Shown: positions 18,007 to 26,783 of the stretch, piece by piece
Position numbering within the stretch: position 1 is the stretch's first letter
How the letters are laid out: every line of letters begins with the position of its first letter
DNA from: Saccharospirillum mangrovi
GTDB lineage: Bacteria; Pseudomonadota; Gammaproteobacteria; Pseudomonadales; Natronospirillaceae
Length of the DNA: 64,000 nt
Direction of reading: 5' to 3'
Assembly: GCF_003367315.1 (NCBI RefSeq)
Contig: NZ_CP031415.1
Span: forward strand, 1,300,001-1,364,000
Notes under the pieces: model-generated
What the model saw: only the letters and a program-made list of their open reading frames with translations
Databases searched by the model: none
What the model was told of the DNA's origin: nothing
Translations under genes and position numbers: made by a program

Positions 18007-18936
18007 ATGAAAGTGCAATCGATGATGGCGGCCGCTCTGGTCGCTGGCAGTGTTGCCACTGTGGCTAACGCAGCCGATCAATGTTCCACCGTACGCTTCG
18101 CCGATGTTGGCTGGACCGACATCACCGCAACCACCGCTCTGACTTCCACCGTGCTGGAACGCATGGGTTACGAAACCGAAAGCGAATTGCTGTCGGTGCC
18201 GGTGACCTATCGCTCGCTGGCGAACGGCGAAATCGATGTGTTCCTCGGCAACTGGATGCCGACCATGGAAGGCGACATCGCCGCTTACCGTGAAGCCGGT
18301 ACCGTCGACATTGTTGGCGTTAACCTGGAAGGCGCGAAATACACCCTGGCGGTTCCGCAATACGTCGCCGACGCGGGTGTCACCAGTTTTGCTGACATCG
18401 CCGCCCACGCCGACGAATTCGATGAGCGCATTTACGGCATCGAACCGGGCAACGACGGCAACCGTCTGATTCAGGACATGATCGATACCAACGCCTTCGG
18501 CCTGAAAGACTTCGAACTGGTCGCTTCCAGCGAAGCCGGCATGCTGGCGCAGGTTGGTCGTGCGGTGAACCGCGACAACTGGATCGTCTTTTTGGGTTGG
18601 GAACCGCACCCGATGAACGCCAATTTCGACCTGGCGTATCTGTCTGGCGGTGACGACTACTTCGGCCCGGATTTCGGCGGCGCCACCATCTACACCAACA
18701 CCCGCGCCGGCTACGTTGAAGACTGCGCCAACGTCGGCACGCTGCTGAACAACCTGACTTTCACACTGGCGGCGGAAAACGAAGTCATGGCGTTGATTCT
18801 GGATGAAGGCATGCAGCCGGAAGCGGCCGCTGAGCAATGGCTGAGTAACCACCTCGACGTGCTCGACGCCTGGCTGGACGGCGTGACGACATTGGACGGC
18901 GCACCGGCGCTGGACGTTGTGAAATCCGCTTTCTGA
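18007..18936 (+). CDS. choX: Choline ABC transporter substrate-binding protein
   Basis: 309 residues with a 22-residue signal peptide ending VATVANA. Aromatic residues that form the choline box in ChoX occur in VGWTDITA, LGNWMPTME and FLGWEPHPMN. The protein captures choline in the periplasm and delivers it to ChoW/ChoV. It follows betA by 123 bases and precedes a strong hairpin and choW. Its position directly after betIBA supports choline rather than betaine as the ligand. Confidence 0.92.
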   Translation: MKVQSMMAAALVAGSVATVANAADQCSTVRFADVGWTDITATTALTSTVLERMGYETESELLSVPVTYRSLANGEIDVFLGNWMPTMEGDIAAYREAGTVDIVGVNLEGAKYTLAVPQYVADAGVTSFADIAAHADEFDERIYGIEPGNDGNRLIQDMIDTNAFGLKDFELVASSEAGMLAQVGRAVNRDNWIVFLGWEPHPMNANFDLAYLSGGDDYFGPDFGGATIYTNTRAGYVEDCANVGTLLNNLTFTLAAENEVMALILDEGMQPEAAAEQWLSNHLDVLDAWLDGVTTLDGAPALDVVKSAF

Positions 18937-18949
18937 TCCGTTACCAGAC

Positions 18950-18973
18950 GAGACCCGTGCCCGCACGGGTCTC
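18950..18973 (+). other. Intercistronic hairpin between choX and choW
   Basis: A perfect 10-bp stem, GAGACCCGTG paired with CACGGGTCTC, around a four-base loop, 13 bases after the choX stop and with no long T run. Such structures often protect the binding-protein mRNA or cause partial termination, giving more binding protein than permease. Confidence 0.6.
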
Positions 18974-18991
18974 TCATTGAGACACTGACTT

Positions 18992-19825
18992 ATGGATAAC
19001 TACAAGATTCCACTGGGGCGAGTGATCGAACGATTTTTCGATTGGCTGGTTGACTCCGGTGCCTGGTTTTTCGACGGCGTGTCGGTTGCTCTGGAATGGA
19101 TGATCGAAGGCGTTACCGACATGCTGCTCTGGTTCCCGCCCTGGGCATTTATTCTGATCAGCGCGGCATTGATTTACTGGCTGCGCCGCAACATCGGCCT
19201 GACCATTTTCGCCATCCTGTCGTTTTTGCTGGTGTGGAACCTTGGCTATTGGGAAGACACCTTGCAGACCCTGGTGATGGTCGTTTGGGCCACTTTTATT
19301 TGTGTGTTGATCGGTGTGCCGATCGGCATCGCCGCCGCGCATCGTCCCTGGCTGTACACCGTGCTGCGGCCGATTCTGGATTTGATGCAGACAGTGCCCA
19401 CCTTTGTGTATTTGATCCCGACCCTGACGCTCTTCGGTTTGGGGGTTGTTCCGGGTCTGGTGGCGACCATTATTTTCTCCATCGCTGCACCCATTCGCCT
19501 GACCTGCCTGGGCATTTCCCAGGTGCCGACCGAACTGGTCGAAGCCGGTCATTCCTTTGGTTGTTCCAACCGCCAGTTGCTGTGGCGTATTGAATTACCG
19601 GCGGCGGCCTCGAGCATCGCTGCGGGCATTACCCAATGCATCATGCTGTCGTTGTCGATGGTGGTGATTGCTGCTCTGGTCGGTGCCGACGGTCTCGGCA
19701 AGCCGGTAGTGCGGGCGCTGAACACAGTGGACATTGCGCGTGGTTTTGAAGCGGGCTTGTCCATCGTATTGGTCGCCATCTTGCTCGACCGCCTGTTCAA
19801 GCAACGCGATGAGGTGCGCTCATGA
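18992..19825 (+). CDS. choW: Choline ABC transporter permease
   Basis: 277 residues with about six membrane segments and the permease EAA loop (VEAGHSFGCSNRQLLWRIELP region), typical of the ProW/OpuAB/ChoW family. PTFVYLIPTLTLFGLG and VVIAALVGADGLG are family signatures. It forms the inner-membrane channel for choline uptake. Its TGA overlaps the choV ATG by four bases. Confidence 0.92.
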   Translation: MDNYKIPLGRVIERFFDWLVDSGAWFFDGVSVALEWMIEGVTDMLLWFPPWAFILISAALIYWLRRNIGLTIFAILSFLLVWNLGYWEDTLQTLVMVVWATFICVLIGVPIGIAAAHRPWLYTVLRPILDLMQTVPTFVYLIPTLTLFGLGVVPGLVATIIFSIAAPIRLTCLGISQVPTELVEAGHSFGCSNRQLLWRIELPAAASSIAAGITQCIMLSLSMVVIAALVGADGLGKPVVRALNTVDIARGFEAGLSIVLVAILLDRLFKQRDEVRS

Positions 19826-20982
19826 TCGAATTCAAAAATGTGGATCTGATTTTTGGCAAACGTCCGCAACGCGGTCTGGCGTTGATCGACGACGGTTACG
19901 ACCGCACCCGCTTGCAGGCCGAAACCGGTTTGGTGCTGGGCGTGCGCGACGTCAATCTGCGCGTCGAGAAAGGTGAAATCTGCGTGCTGATGGGTTTATC
20001 GGGTTCGGGTAAATCGAGCTTGCTGCGCTGTGTGAACGGTTTGAATACGGTGACGCGCGGCCAGGTGTTGATTGACCAGGGCGACGGCCAGGCGGTGGAT
20101 TTCACTCACGCCAGCGATGCCACTCAGCGCGATTTCTGCATGAAACGCATCGCCATGGTGTTCCAGCGTTTTGCGCTGATGCCTTGGCTGACGGTGGCGG
20201 AAAACGTCGGTTTCGCGCTGGAAATGCAGAAGTTGCCGAAAGAAGAAATTGAACGCCGCGTCGATGCGCAATTGGAACTGGTCGGCTTGAGTGGCTGGCG
20301 TAACCACAAGCCCAGTGCGCTGTCGGGCGGTATGCAACAGCGCGTCGGACTGGCGCGTGCGCTGGCAACGGAGTCTGACATTCTGTTGATGGACGAGCCG
20401 TTTTCCGCACTCGATCCATTGATTCGCCAGCAGTTGCAGGACGAATTATTGGAACTGCAGGAAAAATTGCAGAAGACCATCATCTTCGTCAGCCACGATC
20501 TGGACGAAGCGCTCAAGCTGGGCAACAACATCGCCATTATGAAAGATGGCGTCATCGTGCAGCAGGGCAAACCGCAGGACATCGTGCTGAACCCGGCGGA
20601 CGATTACGTCGAGGATTTTGTCGCCCACACCAATCCGTTGCACGTGTTGCGCGGTCGCGATGTGGCGCAGCCGCTGGCGGAACACCGTCAGGAAAACGGC
20701 CGTTATTGCATCGATGAAAGCCAGAATTGCTGGTTCGATCCCACCGACAAACAGCTCTATCGCGACAACGAAGTGGTGGCGGTGCAGCAGTGGCAGGAAG
20801 GTGAAGCGATTGAAAGTCTGGCGGCGGTGCCAACGCGCGTCAGCGGCCAGTGCCGATTCCGCGACATCATGGAAGTGCGTTATCGCACTGGCTGTGCGGT
20901 CTTGGTCGAAGAGGGCGGTGAAACGCTGGTGGTCGGCGATACCGAGTTGTACAAGAGTCTGCTCGGCCAACGTGCGGCCTGA
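19822..20982 (+). CDS. choV: Choline ABC transporter ATP-binding protein
   Basis: 386 residues. The ABC ATPase core is complete: Walker A GLSGSGKSS, signature LSGGMQQRV, Walker B ILLMDEPFSALD and switch histidine in FVSHDLDE. The C-terminal ~110 residues form a ChoV-type regulatory extension. An N-terminal insertion before the Walker A (RPQRGLALIDDGYDRTRLQ) is also seen in ChoV proteins. It powers choline uptake with ChoX and ChoW. Last gene of the cluster; the convergent ohrR-like gene ends 25 bases away. Confidence 0.93.
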   Translation: MIEFKNVDLIFGKRPQRGLALIDDGYDRTRLQAETGLVLGVRDVNLRVEKGEICVLMGLSGSGKSSLLRCVNGLNTVTRGQVLIDQGDGQAVDFTHASDATQRDFCMKRIAMVFQRFALMPWLTVAENVGFALEMQKLPKEEIERRVDAQLELVGLSGWRNHKPSALSGGMQQRVGLARALATESDILLMDEPFSALDPLIRQQLQDELLELQEKLQKTIIFVSHDLDEALKLGNNIAIMKDGVIVQQGKPQDIVLNPADDYVEDFVAHTNPLHVLRGRDVAQPLAEHRQENGRYCIDESQNCWFDPTDKQLYRDNEVVAVQQWQEGEAIESLAAVPTRVSGQCRFRDIMEVRYRTGCAVLVEEGGETLVVGDTELYKSLLGQRAA

Positions 20983-21007
20983 GCAGACGCCACCAGAAAG
21001 CCGGTTG

Positions 21008-21460
21008 TCAGTTGTCGACCGGCTCCGCTTCGGCCAGGTGCCGATATAGCGTTTCAGTCAGTTCTTTTAACTGCATTGCCTGTTCCGGCGTCACGCCAGT
21101 GCGGCAGTAAAAGGCTTCCGGGACATTCATCGCCTCGGCTTTTTTGTTTCGACCGGCGTCGGTCAATTGAATGACGCGTTGCCGTTCGTCGTTCTCCGAA
21201 CGTTTCCGTTCAATCAAACCTTTCTGCTCCAGCCGTTTCAAAATGGGCGTCAGACTGCCGGAATCAAAGCGCGTCTGGCGCACCAGATCTTTGACGGGAA
21301 TACCGTCGGCTTCCCACAACGCCAACATCACCAGATACTGGGGATAGGTCAGATCCAACGGATCCAGCAAGGGTCGATAGGCCCTCACCATGGCGTTGGT
21401 CGCGGAGTACAGCGAGTGGCAAATCTGGTTGCTGAGTAATTGGTTCGGTCCGAGATCCAT
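21008..21460 (-). CDS. ohrR: OhrR-type MarR-family peroxide-sensing repressor
   Basis: 150 residues. The segment LSNQICHSLYSATNAMVRAY carries the reactive cysteine of OhrR (C14), and TYPQYLVMLALWEADG is the OhrR core. A second cysteine, C119 in EAFYCRTG, marks the two-cysteine class that forms an intersubunit disulfide. OhrR represses its targets until organic hydroperoxides oxidise the first cysteine. No ohr peroxidase gene is adjacent; instead it is divergent from a DUF1499 gene and a flavin disulfide reductase, with two inverted operator-like elements between. OhrR identity is strong, the target is inferred. Confidence 0.88.
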   Translation of the reverse strand: MDLGPNQLLSNQICHSLYSATNAMVRAYRPLLDPLDLTYPQYLVMLALWEADGIPVKDLVRQTRFDSGSLTPILKRLEQKGLIERKRSENDERQRVIQLTDAGRNKKAEAMNVPEAFYCRTGVTPEQAMQLKELTETLYRHLAEAEPVDN

Positions 21461-21482
21461 GGCGGCTTACTTTCAAGGCTGT

Positions 21483-21502
21483 GCAAGTATTTTGCGCGCA
21501 AG
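21483..21502. promoter_or_regulatory. OhrR operator-like element A
   Basis: Contains the perfect palindrome TTGCGCGCAA (21492-21501). The 20-base element is an inverted copy, 17 of 20 positions, of element B at 21534-21553. It lies 22 bases upstream of the ohrR start codon. Confidence 0.6.
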
Positions 21503-21505
21503 GTA

Positions 21506-21534
21506 TTGACAGGTCAATAATCCGTCGATAAATT
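21506..21534 (+). promoter_or_regulatory. Candidate sigma-70 promoter for the DUF1499-reductase unit
   Basis: TTGACA at 21506-21511 and TAAATT at 21529-21534 with a 17-base spacer. Operator element B begins at the last base of the -10 hexamer, so repressor binding there would block this promoter. Confidence 0.5.
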
Positions 21535-21553
21535 TTGCGCACAAGATACTTGC
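21534..21553. promoter_or_regulatory. OhrR operator-like element B
   Basis: Contains TTGCGCACAA (21535-21544) and ends with ACTTGC. It is the inverted counterpart of element A and abuts the -10 box of the rightward promoter. Confidence 0.6.
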
Positions 21554-21577
21554 AAACAAGCAAATAAGGAGAAGGTT

Positions 21578-22033
21578 ATGAAAATACTGTTGATTGTGCT
21601 GTTGGTGGTAGTGGCGCTACTGGTGCTGAACATTGTCCGCATCGTTATGCAAAACACCACGGTACCGACGCTGGGCCATGACAATGGTCAGTTGAAGCCG
21701 CTGAGCAAAAAGCCGAATGCCGTGTCCACTCAGGCGGCCGATGAAGAACGTCGCGTACGCACCTGGCCGTTCAAAGCGGACCTGGCGAGCACCCGTGCGG
21801 CCATTCTGGAAGCGGTCAAAGCTTACGGTGGCGCTGAAGTAGTCACTGAAGCAGACGATTACATCTATGTGGTGTTCACCACCGCCAAGATGCATTACCA
21901 CGATGACGTCGAGTTCTATCTGGATAACGAAGCCCAGCAAGTGCACTTCCGTTCAGCCAGCCGTGCCGGTTATTCCGACCTGGGCCTGAACCGCCAGCGC
22001 TATGAAAAACTGACTGAACTCTACGGCCAGTAA
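21578..22033 (+). CDS. DUF1499-domain membrane-anchored protein
   Basis: 151 residues. One N-terminal membrane segment (ILLIVLLVVVALLVLNIVRI) is followed by a soluble DUF1499 domain with TRAAILEAVKAYGGAEVV, YIYVVFTTAKMHYHDDVEFY and VHFRSASRAGYSDLGLNRQR. The last of these is the family's conserved signature. The function of DUF1499 is not established. AAGGAGAAGG precedes the ATG. It is transcribed away from the OhrR-type repressor and leads a two-gene unit with the disulfide reductase, suggesting a role in peroxide or thiol stress. Confidence 0.85.
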   Translation: MKILLIVLLVVVALLVLNIVRIVMQNTTVPTLGHDNGQLKPLSKKPNAVSTQAADEERRVRTWPFKADLASTRAAILEAVKAYGGAEVVTEADDYIYVVFTTAKMHYHDDVEFYLDNEAQQVHFRSASRAGYSDLGLNRQRYEKLTELYGQ

Positions 22034-22048
22034 GGAGTCTGATTCGCC

Positions 22049-23446
22049 ATGAAACGCTACGACCTGATCATCATTGGCACCGGCGCGGCGGGTTTGACCG
22101 CCGCCTTTACCGCGCTCGGTTTTGGCAAGCGCGTCCTGGTGGTGGAAAAAGACCGGCCCGGCGGCGAATGCACTTGGTCAGGTTGTGTGCCGTCGAAGGC
22201 TTTGATCAACCAGGCCAAGGCCATTCATACCGCCAAACAGTTCGCTGACATCGCGGTCGATGGCGCGGCGGTGCTGGAGAAAGTGCGCGCGGTCAGTGAG
22301 CGCGTCTATCTCGATGAAACGCCGGACGTACTGGAAAAAGCCGGCGCTGAATATTTGAACGGTGTCGCGCGTTTTGTCGATGCGCATCACATCGAGGTGG
22401 ATGGCGAACGCTACTACGGCCGCAAGTTCATTCTGGCCACCGGCAGCCGCCCGCTGTTGCCGCCGATCGACGGTCTGGACGACGTCGATTATCTGACCAA
22501 CGAAAGCGTGTTTCAGCAGCGCGATTTACCCAAATCCTTGCTGGTACTCGGTGGCGGTGTGATCAGCATGGAACTGGCGCAGGCGATGAATCGACTCGGT
22601 GTTGCAGCGACCATTGTCGAGATGGCACCGGAAGTGTTGCCGCGCGAAGAACCGGAATTTGCCGCCGCGTTGCGTGCACGACTGCAAGCTGAAGGCGTGC
22701 GTTTTGAAGTCGGCGCTCAGGCGGTGCAAGTGAAACGCAGTGACGCGGGCGTCACCCTGGTTGCACAGCGCGACGGCCAGACATTTGAGCTGAGCGCCGA
22801 ACGTTTGTTGGTGGCACTAGGCCGCCGCGCCAACGTTGAAAATCTGGGTTTGGACACAGCCGGCGTGAAAGTCGATCGCGGTCTGGTGTTGAACAAACAG
22901 TTGCGCACCACGGCGAAAAATATCTACGCCTGTGGCGATGTGGCCGGGCCGTATTTGCTCAGTCACATGGCGAATTATCAGGGCAAGATTGCAGCGATGA
23001 ATGCGATTCTGCCGTTGCGTCGTTCGGTCAATTACGACCACGTCAGTTGGGCGATTTTTACTGATCCGGAATTTGCTCGCGCCGGTCTAACCGAAGCCGA
23101 AGCGCGTGAACAATACGGCGATGGCATCCGCGTCTACCACTACGACATGGCGGAAAAACTCGACCGCGCCAAAACCAAAGCCGGCGATGGTGGTCGCATC
23201 AAATTGATTACCAGCTCGCGTGGCAAGGTGCTGGGCGCGCACATTCTGGCAGAGCGCGCCGGTGAATTAATTGCCGAAGTGCAGGTGCTGAAAGCCCTGG
23301 GGCTGAACTTTGCCAAGCTGCAAGGCGTGATTCATCCGTACCCGACCTACGCCGACAGCCTGCGGCAAATGTCGCAACAGGTGCTGTTGGATAACATTTT
23401 TCAACATCCGGTCGTGCGTTTTGCCCGTAAATTGATCGGTAAATAG
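22049..23446 (+). CDS. Pyridine nucleotide-disulfide oxidoreductase, mercuric-reductase-like flavoprotein
   Basis: 465 residues. The FAD motif GTGAAGLTAAF near residue 10 and the redox-active pair C41-TWSG-C46 are followed by an NAD(P) motif (LGGGVISMELAQA) and a dimerisation domain ending in GVIHPYPTYADSLRQMSQQ. This is the group I disulfide reductase plan shared by dihydrolipoamide dehydrogenase, glutathione reductase and MerA, but there is no N-terminal mercury-binding domain and no C-terminal cysteine pair. The usual HPT-x-x-E motif is replaced by a YPTYAD form. The substrate is unknown. A possible OhrR-controlled partner of the DUF1499 protein 15 bases upstream. Confidence 0.85.
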   Translation: MKRYDLIIIGTGAAGLTAAFTALGFGKRVLVVEKDRPGGECTWSGCVPSKALINQAKAIHTAKQFADIAVDGAAVLEKVRAVSERVYLDETPDVLEKAGAEYLNGVARFVDAHHIEVDGERYYGRKFILATGSRPLLPPIDGLDDVDYLTNESVFQQRDLPKSLLVLGGGVISMELAQAMNRLGVAATIVEMAPEVLPREEPEFAAALRARLQAEGVRFEVGAQAVQVKRSDAGVTLVAQRDGQTFELSAERLLVALGRRANVENLGLDTAGVKVDRGLVLNKQLRTTAKNIYACGDVAGPYLLSHMANYQGKIAAMNAILPLRRSVNYDHVSWAIFTDPEFARAGLTEAEAREQYGDGIRVYHYDMAEKLDRAKTKAGDGGRIKLITSSRGKVLGAHILAERAGELIAEVQVLKALGLNFAKLQGVIHPYPTYADSLRQMSQQVLLDNIFQHPVVRFARKLIGK

Positions 23447-23486
23447 GCCGATAACCGTTTTATAGGCGGCTCTCCGCCATTCCCCC

Positions 23487-23527
23487 AAGCCCGCGTTTTC
23501 CCCCTTTATCGCGGGCTTCTTTTTTAT
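23487..23527 (+). terminator. Intrinsic terminator
   Basis: A 9-bp stem, AAGCCCGCG with CGCGGGCTT, then a T-rich run, about 40 bases after the reductase stop. It ends the OhrR-linked unit before azlC. Confidence 0.85.
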
Positions 23528-23606
23528 CTGCGCTGCGGTGCCAGCCTTGGTTTCGAGACACCGCTCTGGTTAAATCCCGCTTTCGTTTTTGTGCCGGAGG
23601 CCCGCC

Positions 23607-24311
23607 ATGACCGTTCTTGCTACACCTGAATTAACGGTGCGCGGCACCTGGGTCGGATTCTGGCGGTTGCTGCCGTTGTCGTTATTCGTGGTCGCCTTTG
23701 GCTTGGCGTTTGGATTGGCCGCGGTGCAGGCCGGTTTGTCGTCAACAGAAACCGTCCTGATGAGCATGACGGTCTTCGCTGGCACCGCTCAGTTTGCCGC
23801 CCTGGATTTATGGCACGGCCAGGTGCCGGTGTTCACCTTGCTGGTGACGACCTTTGCCATCAACGCGCGCCATTTGTTGATGGGCGCAAGCCTTTACCCC
23901 TGGATGCGAACCTTGCCGATGGGCAAGCGTTACGGTTCGCTGCTGGTGCTGTCGGACGCCAACTGGGCGATGACGCTGAACGATTTCCAAGGCGGCAGCC
24001 GCAATTTGGGTTTGTTGCTCGGCGGCGGCATCGCGCTCTGGTGCACCTGGATGACCGGCACGCTGTTGGGCATGGCCGGTGGCAATGTCATCGCGCAGCC
24101 GGAAGTCTTTGGTCTGGATATGGTGATGGGCTGTTTCATGCTGGCGATGGCGCTTGGTGGCCGTAAAAACGCACGCATGCTGACAGCCTGGGTCGTCGGT
24201 GGCCTGTCGGCCTTGGCCGCTTATCTGTGGTTGCCCGCCAATACTCACGTGGTGGTGGGGGCGTTGGGCGGTGGACTGGTCGGGGCGTTTTGGCTGGAGG
24301 GCAAGCGATGA
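23607..24311 (+). CDS. azlC: AzlC-family branched-chain amino-acid exporter, large subunit
   Basis: 234 residues from ATG 23607, preceded by CCGGAGG. Highly hydrophobic, with the AzlC motifs FAGTAQFAALDLW, INARHLLMGASLYP and LSDANWAM. AzlC and AzlD form an inner-membrane pair that exports branched-chain amino acids and analogues. It overlaps azlD by four bases (ATGA), as is usual for this pair. An upstream TTG would add 18... fewer than 20 residues lacking similarity and is not chosen. Confidence 0.9.
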   Translation: MTVLATPELTVRGTWVGFWRLLPLSLFVVAFGLAFGLAAVQAGLSSTETVLMSMTVFAGTAQFAALDLWHGQVPVFTLLVTTFAINARHLLMGASLYPWMRTLPMGKRYGSLLVLSDANWAMTLNDFQGGSRNLGLLLGGGIALWCTWMTGTLLGMAGGNVIAQPEVFGLDMVMGCFMLAMALGGRKNARMLTAWVVGGLSALAAYLWLPANTHVVVGALGGGLVGAFWLEGKR

Positions 24312-24619
24312 TCGGTATCGAGGGTTACGGCGGTTTGATGCTGATCGGCCTGATGGCGCTGGTTACTCTGGCGACGCGCTTCGGCGGCGTCTGGATCATG
24401 TCGTTCATTCCCATCAACCGCCGCGTTGAAAGTTTCATCAACGCCATGTCCGGTTCGGTGTTGATCGCCATCCTGGTGCCGATTGCCGTCGAAGGCGACA
24501 GCGGCGCGCGCCTGGCACTGGTCGCGACCGCAGCGGTGATGTTGGCCGTGCAGCGCACCATGCCCGCCATCGCGGCGGGCATTGCCACGGCTGCCGGTTG
24601 GCGCTTCTTTATCGGCTGA
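24308..24619 (+). CDS. azlD: AzlD-family branched-chain amino-acid exporter, small subunit
   Basis: 103 residues with four hydrophobic segments. ATRFGGVWIMSFIPINRRVE near the N-terminus and a glycine/alanine-rich C-terminus are typical of AzlD. It works with AzlC. ATG 24308 overlaps the azlC stop, and a longer frame lies inside azlC only. Its own stop is one base from the stop of the convergent chemoreceptor gene. Confidence 0.9.
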   Translation: MIGIEGYGGLMLIGLMALVTLATRFGGVWIMSFIPINRRVESFINAMSGSVLIAILVPIAVEGDSGARLALVATAAVMLAVQRTMPAIAAGIATAAGWRFFIG

Positions 24620-24620
24620 C

Positions 24621-26624
24621 TTAATTCAGTCGGAACTGACCGATCAATTGTCGTTGGTCGGTTGCCAGGCGGGTCAGTTTTTCGCTGTTGTTGGCGGCTT
24701 CTGCGGCGGTTTTGGCGAGGTCGTCGGCCATATCGGAAATGCGCACCACGTTTTGCGTTACTTCCCGCGCTACAGCGCTTTGTTCTTCCGAGGCGGTGGC
24801 GATGGATTGGCTCATGTCGTTGATGTCGGCCAAACGCTGCACCATGGCGCTCAGTGATTCGCCGGTGCGGCGCGATTGTTCCGCCGAGGCGCGTGACAGT
24901 TCGCGGTTGCTGCTCATGATGTTCACGGCATTTTCTGCCCGCTGACGCAGCCGATCGATCATGGTGCGGATGTCGCCCGCCGATTGCTCTGAACGATTCG
25001 CCAGGTTGCGCACTTCTTCAGCCACGACTGCAAAGCCGCGGCCTTGCTCGCCCGCCCGGGCCGCTTCGATGGCCGCGTTGAGCGCCAGCAAGTTGGTCTG
25101 TTCAGCGATTTCCTGAATCACATCCAGCACCGATTCAATCTGTTGGCTTTCTTCGCTCAGGCTGGTGATGACGCCTTCGGCTTCCTGCTGGGCGCGGTCG
25201 AGATCGGCGCTGTACTGAATGTTGGTTTCCATGCTCGACATGCTGTCTTCAGCGGCGCGGGTCACTTCGGCCACTTCGCTGCGGCTGCGCTCGGCATTGC
25301 GGGCGACTTCGCCCACGGCGGCTTCCATTTCAGTGATGGCGGTGGCGACAGAGCCGGTCTGTTCCTGCTGTTGTTCGACACTCTGGCGCGTCTGGCCGCT
25401 GGTGCTGGAGGCGTCTTTGGCGAGGCTGGAAATGGTGTCGGAGGAGGTGCGAATTTCGCGGATCAGGTCGCTCAGCCGGTCGGCCAGGGCGTTGACGCCA
25501 GCGCCGATGCGGCCGATTTCATCGCCGGACAACGATGCAATACGCGGTGTCAAATCGCCCTGGGACAATCGCTCCAACGTCTGCAAGGTGCGCTTGAGCG
25601 GCGCGCGCATCGAACGCACCACCGACAAACCCACCACGACCGACAATCCCACGGCGAACAACAACAGCATCAAGGTCAGACGTTGGGCGTTGCTGGCGGT
25701 GTGTTCGGCGTCGCGTTGTGCGGTCTGCGTGAGTGCGCGGATATCGCCGATGATGGTGTCCAGCAGCGCCATGCTGTCGTTCATGCCGGTGTCCATGGCT
25801 TCCATCAACTCGGAGCTTTGCTGGCTGAAACGCACGTAATGTTTGTGGCTTTGGAACAATCCCTGGTTGCCTTCGGTCGCTTCGTGCAACACCTGAATGT
25901 AGGGCGCGATGACTTCCACGGAGTCGGCACTTTCGGCTTTCATCGAGTCCAGTTTGGCGTCCAGTTGCTGCAACAGAATGTCGAGTTCGGCTTCGGTGCT
26001 GTTGATTCGATCCACCCGCGAAATAGCCAGGGCGCGCTGCAACATCGATTGCGCCGACTCAGCCTGCTGCATCACGGTTTGCAAATCCCATTGCAGCCCT
26101 GACAGGCCTTGCGATTCTGCCTGGCTGGCCAGCGAGCCCAGATCGCCACTGAAAAACGCCCAGTCGTTGGTGAACAACTGCGCTTCGTCCAGAGCACGCT
26201 GACGAGCGTTGAGTCGGTTGTTTTGCAGTTCGAGGTGACGCTCGGCCTGGGTGAAGAGCGTGTGCGCCAGACTCGCCTGTTCAGACAAGCGGTCGTGCAT
26301 GGTCGGGTATTCGTTGAGCCGGTTGTCGAGATCGCTGGCCAGGCTTTGATAGTGTCCGCGAACGCTGAGGTATTGGGCTTCAAGCGCGTCGCGGCGGTCG
26401 GCCTCTTCGGCATTGGCGTGCTGGGTGATGGAGCGGTTGGCTTCCTGCAGCAGGCTGCGCAGACGGTTGGTGTCGTCCAGTAGCCCACCCAAATGACTCG
26501 ATGCCAGGTCCATTTGCTCGGACAGTCTGTTTTCGACGCTGATGGAATACAGGGTGATGGTGGAGAAGATCAACAACAGTGCAGCAAACCCGGTTACAAC
26601 GCGGGCAATGAGAGACAATTTCAT
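24621..26624 (-). CDS. Methyl-accepting chemotaxis protein
   Basis: 667 residues. A membrane segment at about residues 7-30 is followed by a long helical periplasmic sensor of roughly 290 residues, a second membrane segment near residue 320 ([19 protein letters not shown]), a HAMP domain ([19 protein letters not shown]) and the signalling coiled coil with the hairpin tip [20 protein letters not shown] and [13 protein letters not shown]. It senses an outside ligand and controls CheA through CheW. No che genes are in the window. There is no C-terminal NWETF-type CheR tether. Confidence 0.95.
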   Translation of the reverse strand: MKLSLIARVVTGFAALLLIFSTITLYSISVENRLSEQMDLASSHLGGLLDDTNRLRSLLQEANRSITQHANAEEADRRDALEAQYLSVRGHYQSLASDLDNRLNEYPTMHDRLSEQASLAHTLFTQAERHLELQNNRLNARQRALDEAQLFTNDWAFFSGDLGSLASQAESQGLSGLQWDLQTVMQQAESAQSMLQRALAISRVDRINSTEAELDILLQQLDAKLDSMKAESADSVEVIAPYIQVLHEATEGNQGLFQSHKHYVRFSQQSSELMEAMDTGMNDSMALLDTIIGDIRALTQTAQRDAEHTASNAQRLTLMLLLFAVGLSVVVGLSVVRSMRAPLKRTLQTLERLSQGDLTPRIASLSGDEIGRIGAGVNALADRLSDLIREIRTSSDTISSLAKDASSTSGQTRQSVEQQQEQTGSVATAITEMEAAVGEVARNAERSRSEVAEVTRAAEDSMSSMETNIQYSADLDRAQQEAEGVITSLSEESQQIESVLDVIQEIAEQTNLLALNAAIEAARAGEQGRGFAVVAEEVRNLANRSEQSAGDIRTMIDRLRQRAENAVNIMSSNRELSRASAEQSRRTGESLSAMVQRLADINDMSQSIATASEEQSAVAREVTQNVVRISDMADDLAKTAAEAANNSEKLTRLATDQRQLIGQFRLN

Positions 26625-26711
26625 CGCGGGTCACTTCGGCGGAAAACGCCGACTACTTGGCAAGGAACGGACTGTAAAGGCTAGGGGAAAGGGCTGGGGC
26701 TGTCTATAGAT

Positions 26712-26770
26712 GGGAGACGCTGGACGGGAAACGGGAGACGCTTATCCGCGGCGCCTTCCGTCTCCCGTTT
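26712..26770. repeat. Dispersed palindromic intergenic repeat, copy 2
   Basis: Carries GGGAGACGCTGGACGGGA, a variant middle block, and AAACGGGAGACG pairing with CGTCTCCCGTTT (26729-26740 with 26759-26770). It lies between the chemoreceptor start and the gatB stop, the shortest of the three copies. Confidence 0.85.
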
Positions 26771-26783
26771 TGTGTTCGGCGGT

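Noticed and set aside
17896-18966. A 356-codon minus-strand frame
   Set aside because: Antisense to choX, which has a signal peptide and choline-box residues. No domain in the antisense frame.
22049-23446. Mercuric reductase merA
   Set aside because: No N-terminal HMA domain, no C-terminal cysteine pair and no other mer genes.
25044-26102. A 352-codon plus-strand frame
   Set aside because: Antisense to the chemoreceptor; composed of Gly/His/Phe-rich sequence without motifs.
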